DNA of 64,000 nucleotides. Source: Taxillus chinensis. Its lineage: Eukaryota > Streptophyta > Magnoliopsida > Santalales > Loranthaceae. The DNA lies in NCBI GenBank assembly GCA_023512835.1, contig CM042088.1, positions 5,324,078-5,388,077 on the forward strand, read 5' to 3'. The notes beneath the pieces are model-generated. The model was not told the DNA's origin. It saw nothing but the letters and a program-made list of their open reading frames with translations, and searched no databases. The position numbers were made by a program, and so were the translations under genes. Below, piece after piece: positions 45,761-57,657 of the stretch; positions within the stretch are counted from its first letter, which is position 1; each line of letters opens with the position of its first letter.

Positions 45761-46214
45761 TCTAGGACTCCAAAACAAAACCAAAAACCCAAAACCAACC
45801 CATAGGATCTCATTCTCCACTTCAAAACAAAAACCCAAAATTTTTAGGATTCCCTTTTTTAGAAATTTAGGATAAATCCATTTTAACCATAACTTTAATA
45901 AATAACTTAGCTAAATAAAAATCATAGACTTTTTAGGAAACTTAACCTGATTATGACAAAGACAAATAAAAGAAAAACCTCATCCTCCTAAATTAGATAC
46001 CGAAAGGGCGCTGTAGGGGTTCTAATCCTTCCCTACACGTAACCAACTCCTGAACCCATCTCTGATAACGCAGACCACACACTTAAGACTACTCAAAGAA
46101 GAGGGTATCCAACTGTACCCCAAAAACAGTTGGTGGCGACTCTAAATTTTCTCACCATTGGTTTAGTTTGAGCTCACCCCAAAAAGGGCCCGGACGAAAA
46201 CCAGTGATGACAGC

Positions 46215-46232
46215 TGGCGACTCTGCTGGGGA
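46215..46232 (+). other. Primer binding site (tRNA-Arg type)
   Basis: TGGCGACTCTGCTGGGGA, 2 nt after the LTR. One mismatch from the complement of plant tRNA-Arg(ACG) 3' ends as I remember it. Confidence 0.7.
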
Positions 46233-46823
46233 CATAAGAATGAACACTTTAGAGAGTTAGGTCTAGAACTAGGACTTAGGAGGTTATTTTAATTGTGCTG
46301 TTGTATATATGTAACTGTCATGCCAAGTGGTTTTTATACAATGATTTATTTATACGCTTTCATTACCATGATAGTTGTGATTTATTGCTTTCCATACTTG
46401 TTGCATTCATGCATAACCCTATACCCGGGTTTAACACAATTTAGGTTAGCGAGGTTCAGTACGGTCCCCAGCGCGTTGATCATTATCCGCAATGGGGCCT
46501 CGGACTCCTCACTCAAGCTTGAGGTTCTTTTAAGGCACGTCCTTTTAAGATCCCCCTCCGGTAAATCCCATGGTGTACGGAGCCCTCTTTTGAGGAAGTT
46601 TGGGAACCAACGAATAAGATAGGGGTAGCAATAAAAGCCCATCAGGGGTATTGACCCACATTTTGCTTGCTCATTCCGTGCCATGCTAACCTTTGTTTTG
46701 TAGGGTAGACCTTAAGTCATCCCCTGCACATTTGACTGTCTTTACTATTGGTTAATTCTTTGTCCTGACTTGTCATCCTAACCTATCATCATGCATAACA
46801 TGACATTCATCATTCATATAGGC
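46233..46823 (+). other. Untranslated leader of the Tat-like element
   Basis: No convincing coding sequence before ORF1. Confidence 0.6.
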
Positions 46824-48079
46824 ATGGCAACTTTCAGCCATCTCCTAAAAGGCCTTCAGGACAAGGAGACTGTCACAGTAGTGGCCCAAGCATCAGGAGA
46901 CATTCAACTTCGCCTTGGAGATTTCCCGCCAGGAGAGGCCTACAAGGCAGAACATGTTATCATAGAAGACCAGCTGGACTATACTAAGGAGGTATAGACA
47001 ATATGGAAGCAATGGTCAGACGAAAGGAAAAGCATATACATACAATAGTTTGGGGATTTGCTCCATGTAACCGAGCTACTGGCCGATACGGATATGCTTG
47101 GGGCAGCCATTTATTTCTGGGAACCTCGACGGCGGTGCTTCAACTTCAACAGCCTAGATCTTGTTCCCACAATAGAAGAATACGAAGATTACCGGATATC
47201 CCCGTGGAAAACAAAATGAAAGTCTATCCGCGGAGCCCAGAAGGTCATGCCGAAGGGCCTTTGCCGAGATTATGGGAAAGCCAGGTATGGGACTCACCGG
47301 CGGTCACAACTTACGGTGGGCGTGAATATCTTCCATGGGCAACAATCAAAGAAATAATACAAACTGCAACGGAAGCGGAGGCACACAAATTGCTTACACT
47401 AGCTATATATGGGCTAGTCATTTTCCCGAGGATACCGGCCCACATTGATGGGGCAATTGTAGATTTGGTCCAAGGGTGCTCAAGGGATGTGACCCTACTC
47501 CTGCTATCTTGGCCGAAACCATCCGATCTCTTACTTACCTAAGGAGTAAAGGCTCGGGACAGTTCATGGGGTGCTTACCTCTCCTATGTACTTGGTTGCA
47601 AGGTCATTTCCCCTGTAGTGTTCCTCGTTTCCCTGCTTGTTTATCAAGTACCAGCCACAACACTACTAGATATTCTGCTCAAGCAAGTGGAGCCTACCAA
47701 AAGACTTTGAAAGCTAGAAAAAGAAGTTGGGGAACCTCACAGGCCGACATTACTTGGACTCGCTCCTTGGATGCCGGTGGTCTCCATGACATATAGCTGC
47801 GGGGATTACAATTGGGTTCCACTTTTAGGTCCCCGGGGGAGGAATCGCATATGCACCACTGCAGGTGGGAAGACAAGTAGGGCGTCATCGATTATTCCCG
47901 TGCTCTTTGGCATGGAAGAGTGTGACTTCACTTACAAGCGAGCCATGCTCATAGAAGAAGGCAAGAAGATGTATCAAGCATGGTCCACACCACACAAGAT
48001 CCAACCCAACAGTTCAAAACCTGGTGTTTTCCCCAGTATACATATCTTGGAGGGCACAACACAAGCCACGACTAACTGA
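46824..48079 (+). pseudogene. ORF1 of the Tat-like element (DUF7745-like)
   Basis: ATG 46824 (MATFSHLLKG) followed by frames broken near 46990, 47200, 47330 and 47480. Across frames the order is LLHVTELL...IYFWEPRRRCFNFNS, then LDLVPTIEEYEDY; KLLTLAIYGLVIFPRIPAHID; ILAETIRSLTYLRSKGSGQF; a region ending GCLPLLCTWLQGHF; then YSCGDYNWVPLLGPRG. I recognise this as the DUF7745-type protein that precedes gag in many plant Tat/Ogre elements; its function is not known. There are too many slips and stops for a product from this copy. Confidence 0.75.
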
Positions 48080-48543
48080 GACATGAAGGCTGTCCTCCAG
48101 GAGAATCGGACTTTAAGGCAACGAGATCCGAGAGGCTAGAAGCATCTCTAGAAGGAACTCTTCAAAGGCTGCATCTGAGGGAAAAACAGATCGTGACCAT
48201 AATGAAGCAGCGGGAGGATGCAGGTGAACGACCACCCCAGAGAAAGAGGCGCCGTGCTCCTTAGGAGATGACTGGAAGAATGCCTTAAGATCATGTAGTG
48301 ATAGCTTTCATTTTACATGGCATTTTAGCATTGTATGTTTGTATTGAGTGTTTATATTGTATGTTTTGTTTGCAATAAAGTTGTTTGTTTCTTTAACCCT
48401 CTGCATAGACATTCATGCATACATGCATATCAAAAAATCAAGTAAAACTTCCCTTGTACCCAGGTGGATAACAGCCTCCCTCCAGGATTGCGCACTCTTA
48501 CAATCTCAGATCCCGGCGCAATCAAATACCTCAATCGCAGCCA
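48080..48543 (+). other. Spacer between ORF1 and gag
   Basis: The first 190 bp may be a decayed helical tail of ORF1 (QENRTLRQRD). The rest is AT-rich with no recognisable gene. Confidence 0.5.
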
Positions 48544-50868
48544 ATGGCAGAAGAAACAGAGAACAGACTCATGGGGTTGGAACAGTCACAACAAACCCTA
48601 CAGGGGCAAATGTCTGCAATAATGGAAATGCTCACAAAATTGACTAAAGAAAGAGGAAGAATTCCGACCGGGGGAACTACCAATCACCATCAAGAGCAGG
48701 GACAGGAGGCTGTTCAGTCACCTAACCTGGCTCCAAGCCAGGCACCCACATACCATCCTGCTATGGCACAACCTCCTACCCCAAATCAAACTCATTTCAC
48801 TATGCCCGCATCAGGAAATATAATGGAAGCGGTGGGTTCCCCAGCTCCTCAGGAAAATATTGAGTCGCTCGCTCTACGCCGACTCGAGGAAAGATTGAAG
48901 GCCGTAGAAGGCATTGACAGCTATGGTATGACCAGCCCACAAGACTTATGCTTAGTCCCTGGAGTGGTGCTACCGCCAAAATTCAAAATGCCAGATTTTG
49001 AAAAGTTCAACGGGACACGATGTCCGAGGACACATCTGGCCATGTATTGTCAAAAGATGGTCGCTTATGCTTTGGTGAAGACAAGCTCCTCATGCATTGT
49101 TTCCAGGAAAGCCTAATCTGGGGCATCCCTTCGCTGGTATTTTCAAATCGAATGGAAACCGTATTAAGACATGGAAGGAATTAGCTACTTCCTTCTTGGC
49201 ACAAGTATAAACATGTCACCGAGCTGGCACTGGATCGACTAACCCTGCAGTCTATGGAGAAGGGATCCAAAGAGAATTTCAAAGATTATGCACGAAGATG
49301 GAGAGAGGCAGCTGTGGAGGTCCAACCTCCCCTTACCGAAAGAGAACTCACTACCCTTTTTATCAACACACTAAAAGGTGTCTACTATGAGAAGTTGATC
49401 GGTAACGTCTCCAACAGCTTTGCAGACTTGGGTCGCATCCGGTGAACGAGTAGAAAGTGGAATTAAAGGTGGAAAGCTAAAAGGTGATGCGGCTGAGGCA
49501 TCAAAACGGTTTCAACCACCAGCAAAGAAGAAGGAAAATGAGAGCAACCTGGTATACCAAGCGCACCAGTCAATACAACCAACATTCTACCAAGCGCCAG
49601 GGTGCTATAGAGGGGCACCGGTAGCTGCTTACGCTGCACCTGCACCACCTCCCCAATTCATGCCATACCTGCCTCAAGGAGGGGTTCCATTTCCATATCC
49701 AATGACACCTAATCCGTTTCAACCGAGAGCGCCATACCTAGAGCAACCAAGGCCAGCAAGTCAAGAAGGACCGGGAGCCTCATTCCAAGGACAGGGGCAA
49801 CCAAGGGCCCAGACCCAGCAAGTAGGAACGAATCAGGCTTCTCGCCGACCACGATAGGAGTTCGACCCGATCCCAATGACATATGCCGAATTATATCCCA
49901 AGCTTTTAGAAGCAAGGATGGTAACTCCTATACCCTTGGGAGAAATAAAGACTCCTCCCCCGGCCTGGTATAAGCCGGATGCCAAGTGCGAATATCATGC
50001 AGGTGGAGCTGGACATGATATCGAAAACTGTATAACGTTCAAAAGGAAGGTTCAGGCATTAAAGGATGCAAAGTGGCTGGATTTTTCCGCACTGGCTGGG
50101 ACACCAAATGTGAACAGCAATCCTCTCCCAGAACACTCCAACAATGTTGCTAGTATCGAGAAGGAAGGGCGGCTGGAAAGGTTCTCTCAAGTACAAATGG
50201 AGAAAATGTATTTGTTTACTCTGTTACAGGAACATGGCTATATACTGGTTAAAGATGCGCCAAAAGCAGGGAATGGAACAGATAGGGAAAAGCAATGCCC
50301 TTATCACAAGATGGCACGGGGACATGACATCACAGAATGTACTGAGTTTTTTGAGGTGGTGCAAAAACTCATGGACCAAAGGATGATAGAATTCTCAAGA
50401 GGAGGAATGGACAACCAAAGCCACATGATCCAAGAAGATCATTCACACAAATCGCCATGGGTGCTAGCACCCCTTGTCTTAACTGTTAAGGCTCCGGAGA
50501 ACCCGTTACTGCCACATGGAATCAAGCCTCTCACTATCCATGCCTCAAGTCTCGTGCCAGACAAGGTGGAAAGGACCGAAATCCCACAACTACCGCATGG
50601 AATTGCACCCCTCACCATAGGTGTTCCTGCTCCTTTCCCCTATAAAACTGATAAAGCAGTCCCATGGAATTACAGTTGTGAAGTAGTCCAGGGAGCCACC
50701 GCTATAGCAGAAAAAAAGACCAGGAGCGGTCGGGCTTACGCCCTTGAGATAGTTGACAAAGCAAGGAAAGAAAAAGCTGTAGAACAAGACATTGAGCCTA
50801 CACTGGAAGCAACAAAGAAGGGAACACCGATCACCGAAGAAGAAACCACAGAATTTCGAAACTCATGA
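48544..50868 (+). pseudogene. Tat-like Gag
   Basis: ATG 48544 (MAEETENRLMGLEQSQQTL), an N-terminal coiled coil, a Pro/Gln-rich linker, then LCLVPGVVLPPKFKMPDFEKFNGT, the usual Tat capsid entry. Capsid helices follow in a second frame (49254-49445, GSKENFKDYARRWREAA). A Pro/Gln-rich segment (49550-49850) precedes MTYAELYPKLLEARMV. Two unusual knuckles, CEYHAGGAGHDIENC and CPYHKMARGHDITEC (CX2HX5HX4C), follow in an open frame 49876-50868. Slips near 49100, 49200 and 49430 and a TAG at 49855-49857 break the reading frame. Confidence 0.85.
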
Positions 50869-52032
50869 AGCAGAGCGAGTATAATATTGTGGATCAATTA
50901 ATTCGGCAACCGGCTCGCATCTCCTTGCTCTCATTAATGATGGATTCCCAACCTCACCGGGAAGCACTGCTGAAGGTTCTAAGCCAGGCCTACGTTCCTC
51001 CAACCATCTCAGTCGCGAATGTGGATGGACTCACCAGTTACCTCATCCTGAATAACGTAATTAGCTTTGGAGATGACGAGCTACCCCAAGAAGGAAAGGG
51101 GCACATAAAAGCTTTGCACATCACGGTCAAATGCAAGGAGCACACCATAGCCCGTGTCCTTATTGACAACGGCTCGGCCTTGAACATTATGCCCTTGCAT
51201 ATACCGCAGCAACTTCCAATTGACACATCCTATATGCGTCCCTGTACGATGAAGGTACGGGCATTCGATGGAGGAAAGTGTGACGTGGTGGGAACTCCTG
51301 GATGTTCCACTCATGATTGGGCCAACTACTTTTACGGTGGAATTTCAGGTAATGGACATCACTCCATATTATAGCTATTTGCTGGGAAGACCCTGGATCC
51401 ACATGGCAGGGGCAGTGCCGTCCAGTCTCCACCAAAAGATGAAGTTTGTAATGGGGGACCAGCTCATCTGCATCTCTGGAGAGACAAGCTTCCTCGTCAC
51501 CAAACCGGCATCAGTCCCTTATGTTGAAAGCAACGAAGATGTGCCAGAATGCTCCTATCGGGCTTTGGAGATGGTAAATGTCGCCTCCGCCCCAGACCAT
51601 CGTCTCTCGAAGGTAGCAAAAATGGTTGCAGCCACTATGATCAAACAGGGGTACAAACCGGGGCAAGGATTAGGCCTGACAGCTCAAGGGATTCAGAAAC
51701 CCCTGACCATCCGAGAAAATACCGAAAAGTTCGGGCTAGGCTACGTCCCTACAAAAGCTGACAGACAGAGAGAAGCTATCAAGAAGAGGGAAGTCAGAAT
51801 GGCGAGATTGCAGAAAAGGCTAGTACAAGAAGAAAGGAGAAGCTTTCCCCCTTTGAATGTTACATTCCGAAGTGGAAGGTTTATCCACAAGAGCCAACCT
51901 GAGCCCAAGACGGGGACTGTAGCCGTACTGGACATAAATGAGCATGCACCAAGCGAGATGGTTCAGCTAGTGCGAGAGGATCCCAACCAGCCTTTGAACA
52001 ATTGGACCAGCCTGGACCTCCCCATAATGTAA
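50865..52032 (+). pseudogene. Tat-like aspartic protease with C-terminal G-patch
   Basis: Frame 1 (50865-51374): KQSEYNIVDQLIRQPARISLL, then VLIDNGSALNIMPLHI, the active site with DNGS in place of DSG. Frame 2 (51268-52032): SYLLGRPWIHMAGAVPSSLHQ, the closing motif, then residues 118-150 KMVAATMIKQGYKPGQGLGL and AQGIQKPL, a G-patch (Gly-rich RNA-binding) segment, and a basic tail. A frame slip near 51330 separates the halves. G-patch segments next to protease are known in some retroviruses and in plant Tat-type elements. Confidence 0.85.
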
Positions 52033-52411
52033 TGCTTACGGGTCACTGGGATTTAATGTATTCTATTCTAATGTACTTTGAAGTGTGAACATTTGTCTTT
52101 CCTTAAACCTTCCAATAAAACGTGTTTTTCAAATCTTTCATGGTGCATTCCATTCATCACATATGCATATCATATTTGGTTACCAACTTGTCATTCTCTT
52201 ATAAACAGGTATCACAATGTCAATGAAAACATAGTATGCGAAAGCGAAATGAGATGCCAAAGGTTTGACCAAAGTCCAAACTGGGAGCAGCCCGTGTTTG
52301 AAGCTGATGAGAATGAGATAGAAGAGACACCTGAGCTACCAGGGGAGATTATACGCCTATTGGAAAAGGGAAGACCGTTTATCCGTCCCAAGTGAAGACC
52401 CAGTAGAAACA
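52033..52411 (+). other. Spacer/decayed linker before RT
   Basis: Contains an acidic segment (EADENEIEETPELPGEI, about 52300) that probably belongs to the N-terminal extension of RT; otherwise no gene. Confidence 0.5.
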
Positions 52412-53359
52412 GTGAATTTGGGGACGACAGCCGAACCAAAAGAATTGAGGGTGGGGTCTTTGATAGCTACCGACATCAGGAGGAAGTTAATCGAGCTGTT
52501 AAGAAGCTACATCGACATTTTTGCATGGTCATACCAAGATATGCCCGGGTTAGACACAGATATAGTGCAACATCGCATACCCGTGAAGCCGAGTGCGAGG
52601 CAAGACAGCAGAAATTGCGAAGAATGAGGCCAGGAGATGACATCGAAGATTAAAGAAGAAGTCAAAAAGCAATGGGATGTAGGCTTCCTAAGTGTCTCCC
52701 ACTATCCAGAATGGGTCACTAATGTTGTACCAGTACCAAAGAAAGGAGGCAAAGTACGCATGTGTGTCGACTATAGAGATCTGAATTGGGCCAGTCCGAA
52801 AGATAACTTCCCGCTTCCTCATATTGACACCTTAGTGGATAATACAGCAAAACATGCCCTATTCTCCTTCATGGATGGTTTCTCGGGCTATAATCAAATT
52901 CGTATGGCCCCCGAACACAAAGAGAGGACCACATTCACGACACTTTGGGGCACCTTTTGTTATAACGTGATGCCTTTTGGCCTGAGGAATGCAGGGGCAA
53001 CCTATCAGCGAGCCATGGTGACCCTATTCCACGACATGATGCACAAAGAAGTCGAGGTATATGTGGACGACATGATAGCCAAATCTCGAGGCACTGAAGA
53101 TCATATCGAAGTATTCCGCAAGCTCTTTAACAGGCTACGGAAATATCAACTGAAATTGAACCCCGAAAAGTGCACTTTCGGAACCATGTCGGGAAAACTG
53201 TTGGGTTTCATTGTGAGCCAAAAAGGGGTGGAAATCGATCCAGATAAAGTTCGAGCTATCCAAGAGATGCCGCCACCACAGACCATCAAGGAGGTTAGAG
53301 GATTCCTAGGGCGACTGAATTATATTGCCCGATTTATTTCCCAGTGTGACCACATGTGA
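52412..53359 (+). pseudogene. Tat-like reverse transcriptase
   Basis: LRSYIDIFAWSYQDMPGLD...HRIPVKP, a frame slip near 52620, then WVTNVVPVPKKGGKVRMCVD, NFPLPHIDTLVD, FMDGFSGYNQIRMA, GTFCYNVMPFGLRNAGATYQ, and the catalytic YVDD (codons 53060-53071) in EVYVDDMIAKS. GVEIDPDKVRAIQEM and LGRLNYIARFIS follow. A frame slip at 53357 (TGA) leads to the connection segment; the next long frame opens at 53463. Confidence 0.92.
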
Positions 53360-53462
53360 ACCCATTTTCAAGACTTTATGAAAGAACAACCCAGAAATTT
53401 GGAATGACAAATGTCAAGAAGCTTTTGACAAGATCAAACAATATCTGTCTAATCCACCCATT

Positions 53463-55667
53463 TTGATCCCACCGGTACCGGATAGACCTCTGATCTTATA
53501 CTTGACCGTTCAAGAGTCAGCGATGGGTTGTGTCTTGGGGCAACACGACTCTACAGGCAAGAAGGAGCAGGCCATTTATTACCTCAGCAAGAAGTTCACC
53601 ATTAATGAAGAAAACTACACGCCCTTGGAGAAGACGTGCTGTGCTCTTGTCTGGATAACGAGAAGATTGAGGCAATACACCCTTTATCATACTACTTGGC
53701 TGATTTCAAGGCATGATCCGCTCAAATATCTCTTGGAAAAACCATCCATTTCTGGAAGAATCGCCAAATGGCAGTTGATCCTATCGGAGTACGATATCAT
53801 CTACGTACCTCAAAAAGCCATAAAAGGAAGTGCGATAGCCGACTATCTGGCAGATAGAGCGCTGGAAGACTTTGAGCCCATGACTATTGGCTTCCCAGAT
53901 GAGCACATTAACATCATTTCGGCCGAAGTATCAGATATATGGACGATGTGGTTCGATGGAGCCTCTAGTCTCTTAGGTCACGGTGTTGGGGCCATCCTGA
54001 TATCCCCAAAAGGCGAACATTTCCCCATGGCGGCAAAGCTAACCTTCCCTTGTACAAACAATGTGGCAGAGTATGAGGCTTGTGTGATGGGACTTCAAGA
54101 AGCCATTCACAAAGGAATCAAAAAATTGCGAGTGTTCGGCGATTCGGCACTCATCATTTTTCAAGTAAGGGGTGAATGGGAGACTCGAAACCACAAATTA
54201 ATCCCATATCGGAAATATGTTACAGAGTTAGCCGAGCAATTCGAAGACATCACATTTGAGCATATGCCCAGGGAATGCAACCAGCTCCCTGACGCGCTGG
54301 CAACTCTAGCCTCCCTCCTTCGACTAGACACAAAGTTGGAAGTTCAGTCTTTCGATATCCGTATGCAAGATGCTCCTGCACATTGCATGGCCATTGAAGG
54401 ACATACTGAAGAAAAACCTTGGTTTGAGGACGTGAAACAATATTTGCTTAAGCAAGAATACCCAGCAGAGGCCACTGAATCTGATAAGAGAAATATCCGA
54501 AGGTCAGCATCCAACTATTATATTGATGGCTCAATTCTGTATAAGAGAAACCACGACATGGTGCTATTGCGGTGTGTGGCAAAAGAAGAATCAACACAAA
54601 TAATGAAAGAAGTGCACGAAGGGGAATGTGGTTCACATGCAAACGGACACGCATTAACAAGACAAATCATGCGAATGGGCTACTATTGGGTCACCATGGA
54701 AAAAGATTGCATTGAATATGTGCGCAAATGCCTCAAGTGTCAAATTTATGGCGATAAGATCCAAGTACCACCATCCAAACTGCATGTGATGGTCTCCCCG
54801 TGGCCGTTCTCACTTTGGGGCATTGACGTTATCGGACCAATATCTCCAAAAGCTTCTAAAGGTCATCGTTTCATTTTGGTAGCCATTGATTACTTCACCA
54901 AGTGGGTGGAAGTAGCATCATACGCTAATGTCACACAAGCTGTGGTACTTCAATTTATACGGAACAACATCATATGCCGATATGGTCTTCCCGAGCAGAT
55001 CATAACGGACAATGCTGCCAATTTGAACAGCCGGATGATAGGGAAGTTGTGCGAAACATACAAAATTCAACACCGCAACTCGACCCCTTATCGCCCAAAG
55101 ATGAATGGAGCAGTCGAGGCAACCAACAAGAACATCAAGAACATTATCAGAAAAATGACTAAAACGTACAAAGATTGGCACGAGAAGCTACCTTACGCTT
55201 TGCATGCTTATCGTACCTCAGTGCGCACATCGACTGAGGCAACTCCATTTTCTTTGGTCTATGGCATGGAAGCAGTTCTACCGGTCGAAGTGGAGATACC
55301 TTCCCTCCGAATACTTAAGGACACTCAGCTCGAAGAAGCAAAATGGGCCCAAAGTCGTTATGAGCAGTTAAATTTAATTGAAGGCAAGCGCTTGGCAGCA
55401 ATTTGCAGAGGACCGTTGTATCAACAGAGAATGATGAACAATTACAATAAAAAGGTGAAGCCCAGAAGCTTTCAAGAGGGTGATCTTGTCCTCAAGAAGA
55501 TCTTGCCAATTCAACATGACCATAGAGGCAAGTGGACTCCCAATTATGAAGGCCCATATGTTGTGAAAAAACCATTCTCAGGAGGCGCATTGATCCTTTC
55601 CAAAATGGACGGAGACGAGCTTCCTAATCCAGTGAATAGTGATGCCGTCAAAAAGTTTTATGCTTAA
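53463..55667 (+). CDS. Tat-like RNase H, second RNase H and integrase (intact 734-codon frame)
   Basis: The only long unbroken element ORF. Residues 1-135: gypsy-type RNase H fold (YYLSKKFTINEENYTPLEKTC, KGSAIADYLA), but the first Asp and the TDH motif are replaced (LTVQESAMG, ISRHDPLKY), so it is probably inactive and structural. Residues 158-290: a second RNase H with WFDGASS (D165), NNVAEYEA (E203), VFGDSALI (D227) and LPDALA (D277), a complete D-E-D-D set. Residues 380-734: integrase with zinc residues H385, H392 or H396, C423 and C426, and the catalytic triad D455, D516, E552 (35 residues between the last two). The dual RNase H is the hallmark of Tat elements. The start ATG is arbitrary; in life it would be part of Pol, so this is a domain block, not a separate protein. 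Confidence 0.92.
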   Translation: MIPPVPDRPLILYLTVQESAMGCVLGQHDSTGKKEQAIYYLSKKFTINEENYTPLEKTCCALVWITRRLRQYTLYHTTWLISRHDPLKYLLEKPSISGRIAKWQLILSEYDIIYVPQKAIKGSAIADYLADRALEDFEPMTIGFPDEHINIISAEVSDIWTMWFDGASSLLGHGVGAILISPKGEHFPMAAKLTFPCTNNVAEYEACVMGLQEAIHKGIKKLRVFGDSALIIFQVRGEWETRNHKLIPYRKYVTELAEQFEDITFEHMPRECNQLPDALATLASLLRLDTKLEVQSFDIRMQDAPAHCMAIEGHTEEKPWFEDVKQYLLKQEYPAEATESDKRNIRRSASNYYIDGSILYKRNHDMVLLRCVAKEESTQIMKEVHEGECGSHANGHALTRQIMRMGYYWVTMEKDCIEYVRKCLKCQIYGDKIQVPPSKLHVMVSPWPFSLWGIDVIGPISPKASKGHRFILVAIDYFTKWVEVASYANVTQAVVLQFIRNNIICRYGLPEQIITDNAANLNSRMIGKLCETYKIQHRNSTPYRPKMNGAVEATNKNIKNIIRKMTKTYKDWHEKLPYALHAYRTSVRTSTEATPFSLVYGMEAVLPVEVEIPSLRILKDTQLEEAKWAQSRYEQLNLIEGKRLAAICRGPLYQQRMMNNYNKKVKPRSFQEGDLVLKKILPIQHDHRGKWTPNYEGPYVVKKPFSGGALILSKMDGDELPNPVNSDAVKKFYA

Positions 55668-56890
55668 CTCTCATGTCTCCCCAACAAGGTTCTCATTCCT
55701 GTAATGAGGGGACTTGGTGAAAACCCGAAAGGGCACCAAGGGTAAAATACAAAGCTCCAACAAAAGACAAAAAAAGAAAACAAAGGCGGACTTGGTGAAA
55801 ACCCGAAAGGGCACCAAAGGTAAAATACAAAGCCAACAATAAATCTTGAAGGGTGAAATCAGTTCAGTCAGAAACTGAAAGGATCAGGACCACAACAAAT
55901 AGGGTTGCAAGCAGTAGAGATAACATCATCCAAAAAACAGCGATCGCAAAACAAGTGGAAGACTTGGTCAAACTGCGGCACACTCGAATCAAATTTGTAC
56001 ATTATGCTTTTAAAGACTTGCGATTCTATTTATCAGATTATGACAATAGGACACTTTTTATGATATAAATATGTTTTGTGGAATTAAACCAGCAAAAATC
56101 TTTTTATCTCTTTAATCATGTTACATCGTCTTCATTTCACATTTGAGTAGAACATCTTAAATCCCCAGTAAGCTCTTCTAGCATTGCCTTATGAGTGGGG
56201 CCAAGCTCAAAATCCCCAAGCAACTTAAAGCCCCCAATTCGGAGTACTCATATCTCCACGGGATATCATTGTCCCCAGAGAAGCCGTCAAATGAATCTCC
56301 TCAATGTGGCGAAGCGAAATTTAACAGACCCTTCATGCACAACAGGGAGTTCCCCAGCAAAGACAGGACGAACTTTCCATCCAAAGAGAATGTTGTTCCC
56401 CAACAAGTTGAATGTTAGCCAACCTCTCTAACAACAGCCAAACCCTCAGTAATACATCACATGGCATTTCAATGCATACATCGCATGGCATCACATTGCA
56501 TAATATTTCACCACAAGTTGAGGTTTATGCACCCCCGCATACAGCACATTGCAGTCCATGCATCATTGGCATACATTCAACATGCTCTGTAATTGCAGGA
56601 ATTTCACTGCCCCTGGAGATCCTAGGAGCTCATATTCAGCCAACTTCTCTTCAAGCTATCCTAGCTTTTCTTCGTTCAAACTGTACACCTCTTCCTTTGC
56701 AATTTCCCCAAGCTCTAAGCACATCCCTTTTGGCAATTGACAAACTTTTCCCATTTTGGGTCACCTCGTAGAGCGATCTCCTTGAGTGAACTCGTAGAGG
56801 GAGCTTAAATTGGGTTACTTCCCAAACTCACCAATTCTTTAAAGCATTTCCCCAAATACCATTTAATGTCTCCAACAAGTCTTTCCAGTT
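55668..56890 (+). other. 3' UTR of the Tat-like element, first part
   Basis: No gene. Two direct copies of a unit of about 45 bp containing ggacttggtgaaaacccgaa and agggcacca.ggtaaaatac (55708-55755 and 55789-55835). The remainder has short frames without similarity. Confidence 0.75.
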
Positions 56891-57465
56891 TAAGCCTATC
56901 GTTGCTGTGGGCTTTCCCGTTTTTCAATTCAAGCCTATCGTTGCAGTGGGCCTTTCATTTTTCACTTTAAGCCTATCGTTGCTGTGGGCTTTCCCGTTTT
57001 TCAATTTAAGCCTATCGTTGCAGTGGGCCTTTCATTTTTCACTTTAAGCCTATCGTTGCTGTGGGCTTTCCCGTTTTCACTTTAAGCCTATCGTTGCTGT
57101 GGGCTTATCCCATTTTTCACTTTAAGCCTATCGTTGCTGTGGGCTTTCCCGTTTTCACTTCAAGACTATCATTGCTGTGGGCTATCCATTTCCAATTTAA
57201 GCCTATCGTTGCTGTGGGCTATCCGTTTTTAATTCAAGCCCATCATTGTTGTGGCCTTTTTCCATTTTTAATTTGAGCCTATCGTTGCTGTGGGCCTTTC
57301 AGTTTTTAATTCAAGCCCATCATTGTTGTGGGCCTTTTTTCCATCTTTCAATTCGAGCCTATCGTTGCTATGGGCCTTTCAACTTTTAGTTCACGCCCAT
57401 CATTGTTGTGGGCCTTTTCTCTTTTTTTTTTAGTTCAAGCCTGTCATTGTTGTAGGCTTTCAATC
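56891..57465 (+). repeat. Tandem repeat array in the Tat-like 3' UTR
   Basis: About 14-15 diverged units of 34-42 bp built on 'aagcctatcgttgctgtggg' and 'ctttcccgtttttcaatt'. Hypervariable tandem repeats in this position are known for Tat/Ogre elements and can seed satellite DNA. Confidence 0.93.
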
Positions 57466-57657
57466 TCTGGTGTCAAGCGGCCTTAGATGCCTCATCAAGG
57501 TATTATCCAAGCACACCGGCCTGTGAAGCCCCTTTTCTCTCTCGGGGACGAACCCAACCGTCGAACTTCTTCCTCTAGGTAAGTCAGGTAAGTGCTCCAA
57601 TCCGTCCAAAATGACTCTCTTTTATCTTTGTACGCTGTTTGTATACAAACAGTGCAC

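Larger units (their letters stand above)
43159..46212 (+). mobile_element. 5' LTR of the Tat-like element
   Basis: 3054 bp. The first two bases are TA where the 3' LTR has TG. It contains TTGAC clusters (43665-44000), a CGAAGCC microrepeat (43711-43845), a GA/A-rich tract (44460-44720) and long A tracts (45300-45760), and ends GATGACA. Confidence 0.93.

Noticed and set aside
57061..57276. 71-codon repetitive frame
   Set aside because: Read-through of the 3' UTR tandem array; the periodic protein follows the DNA repeat.
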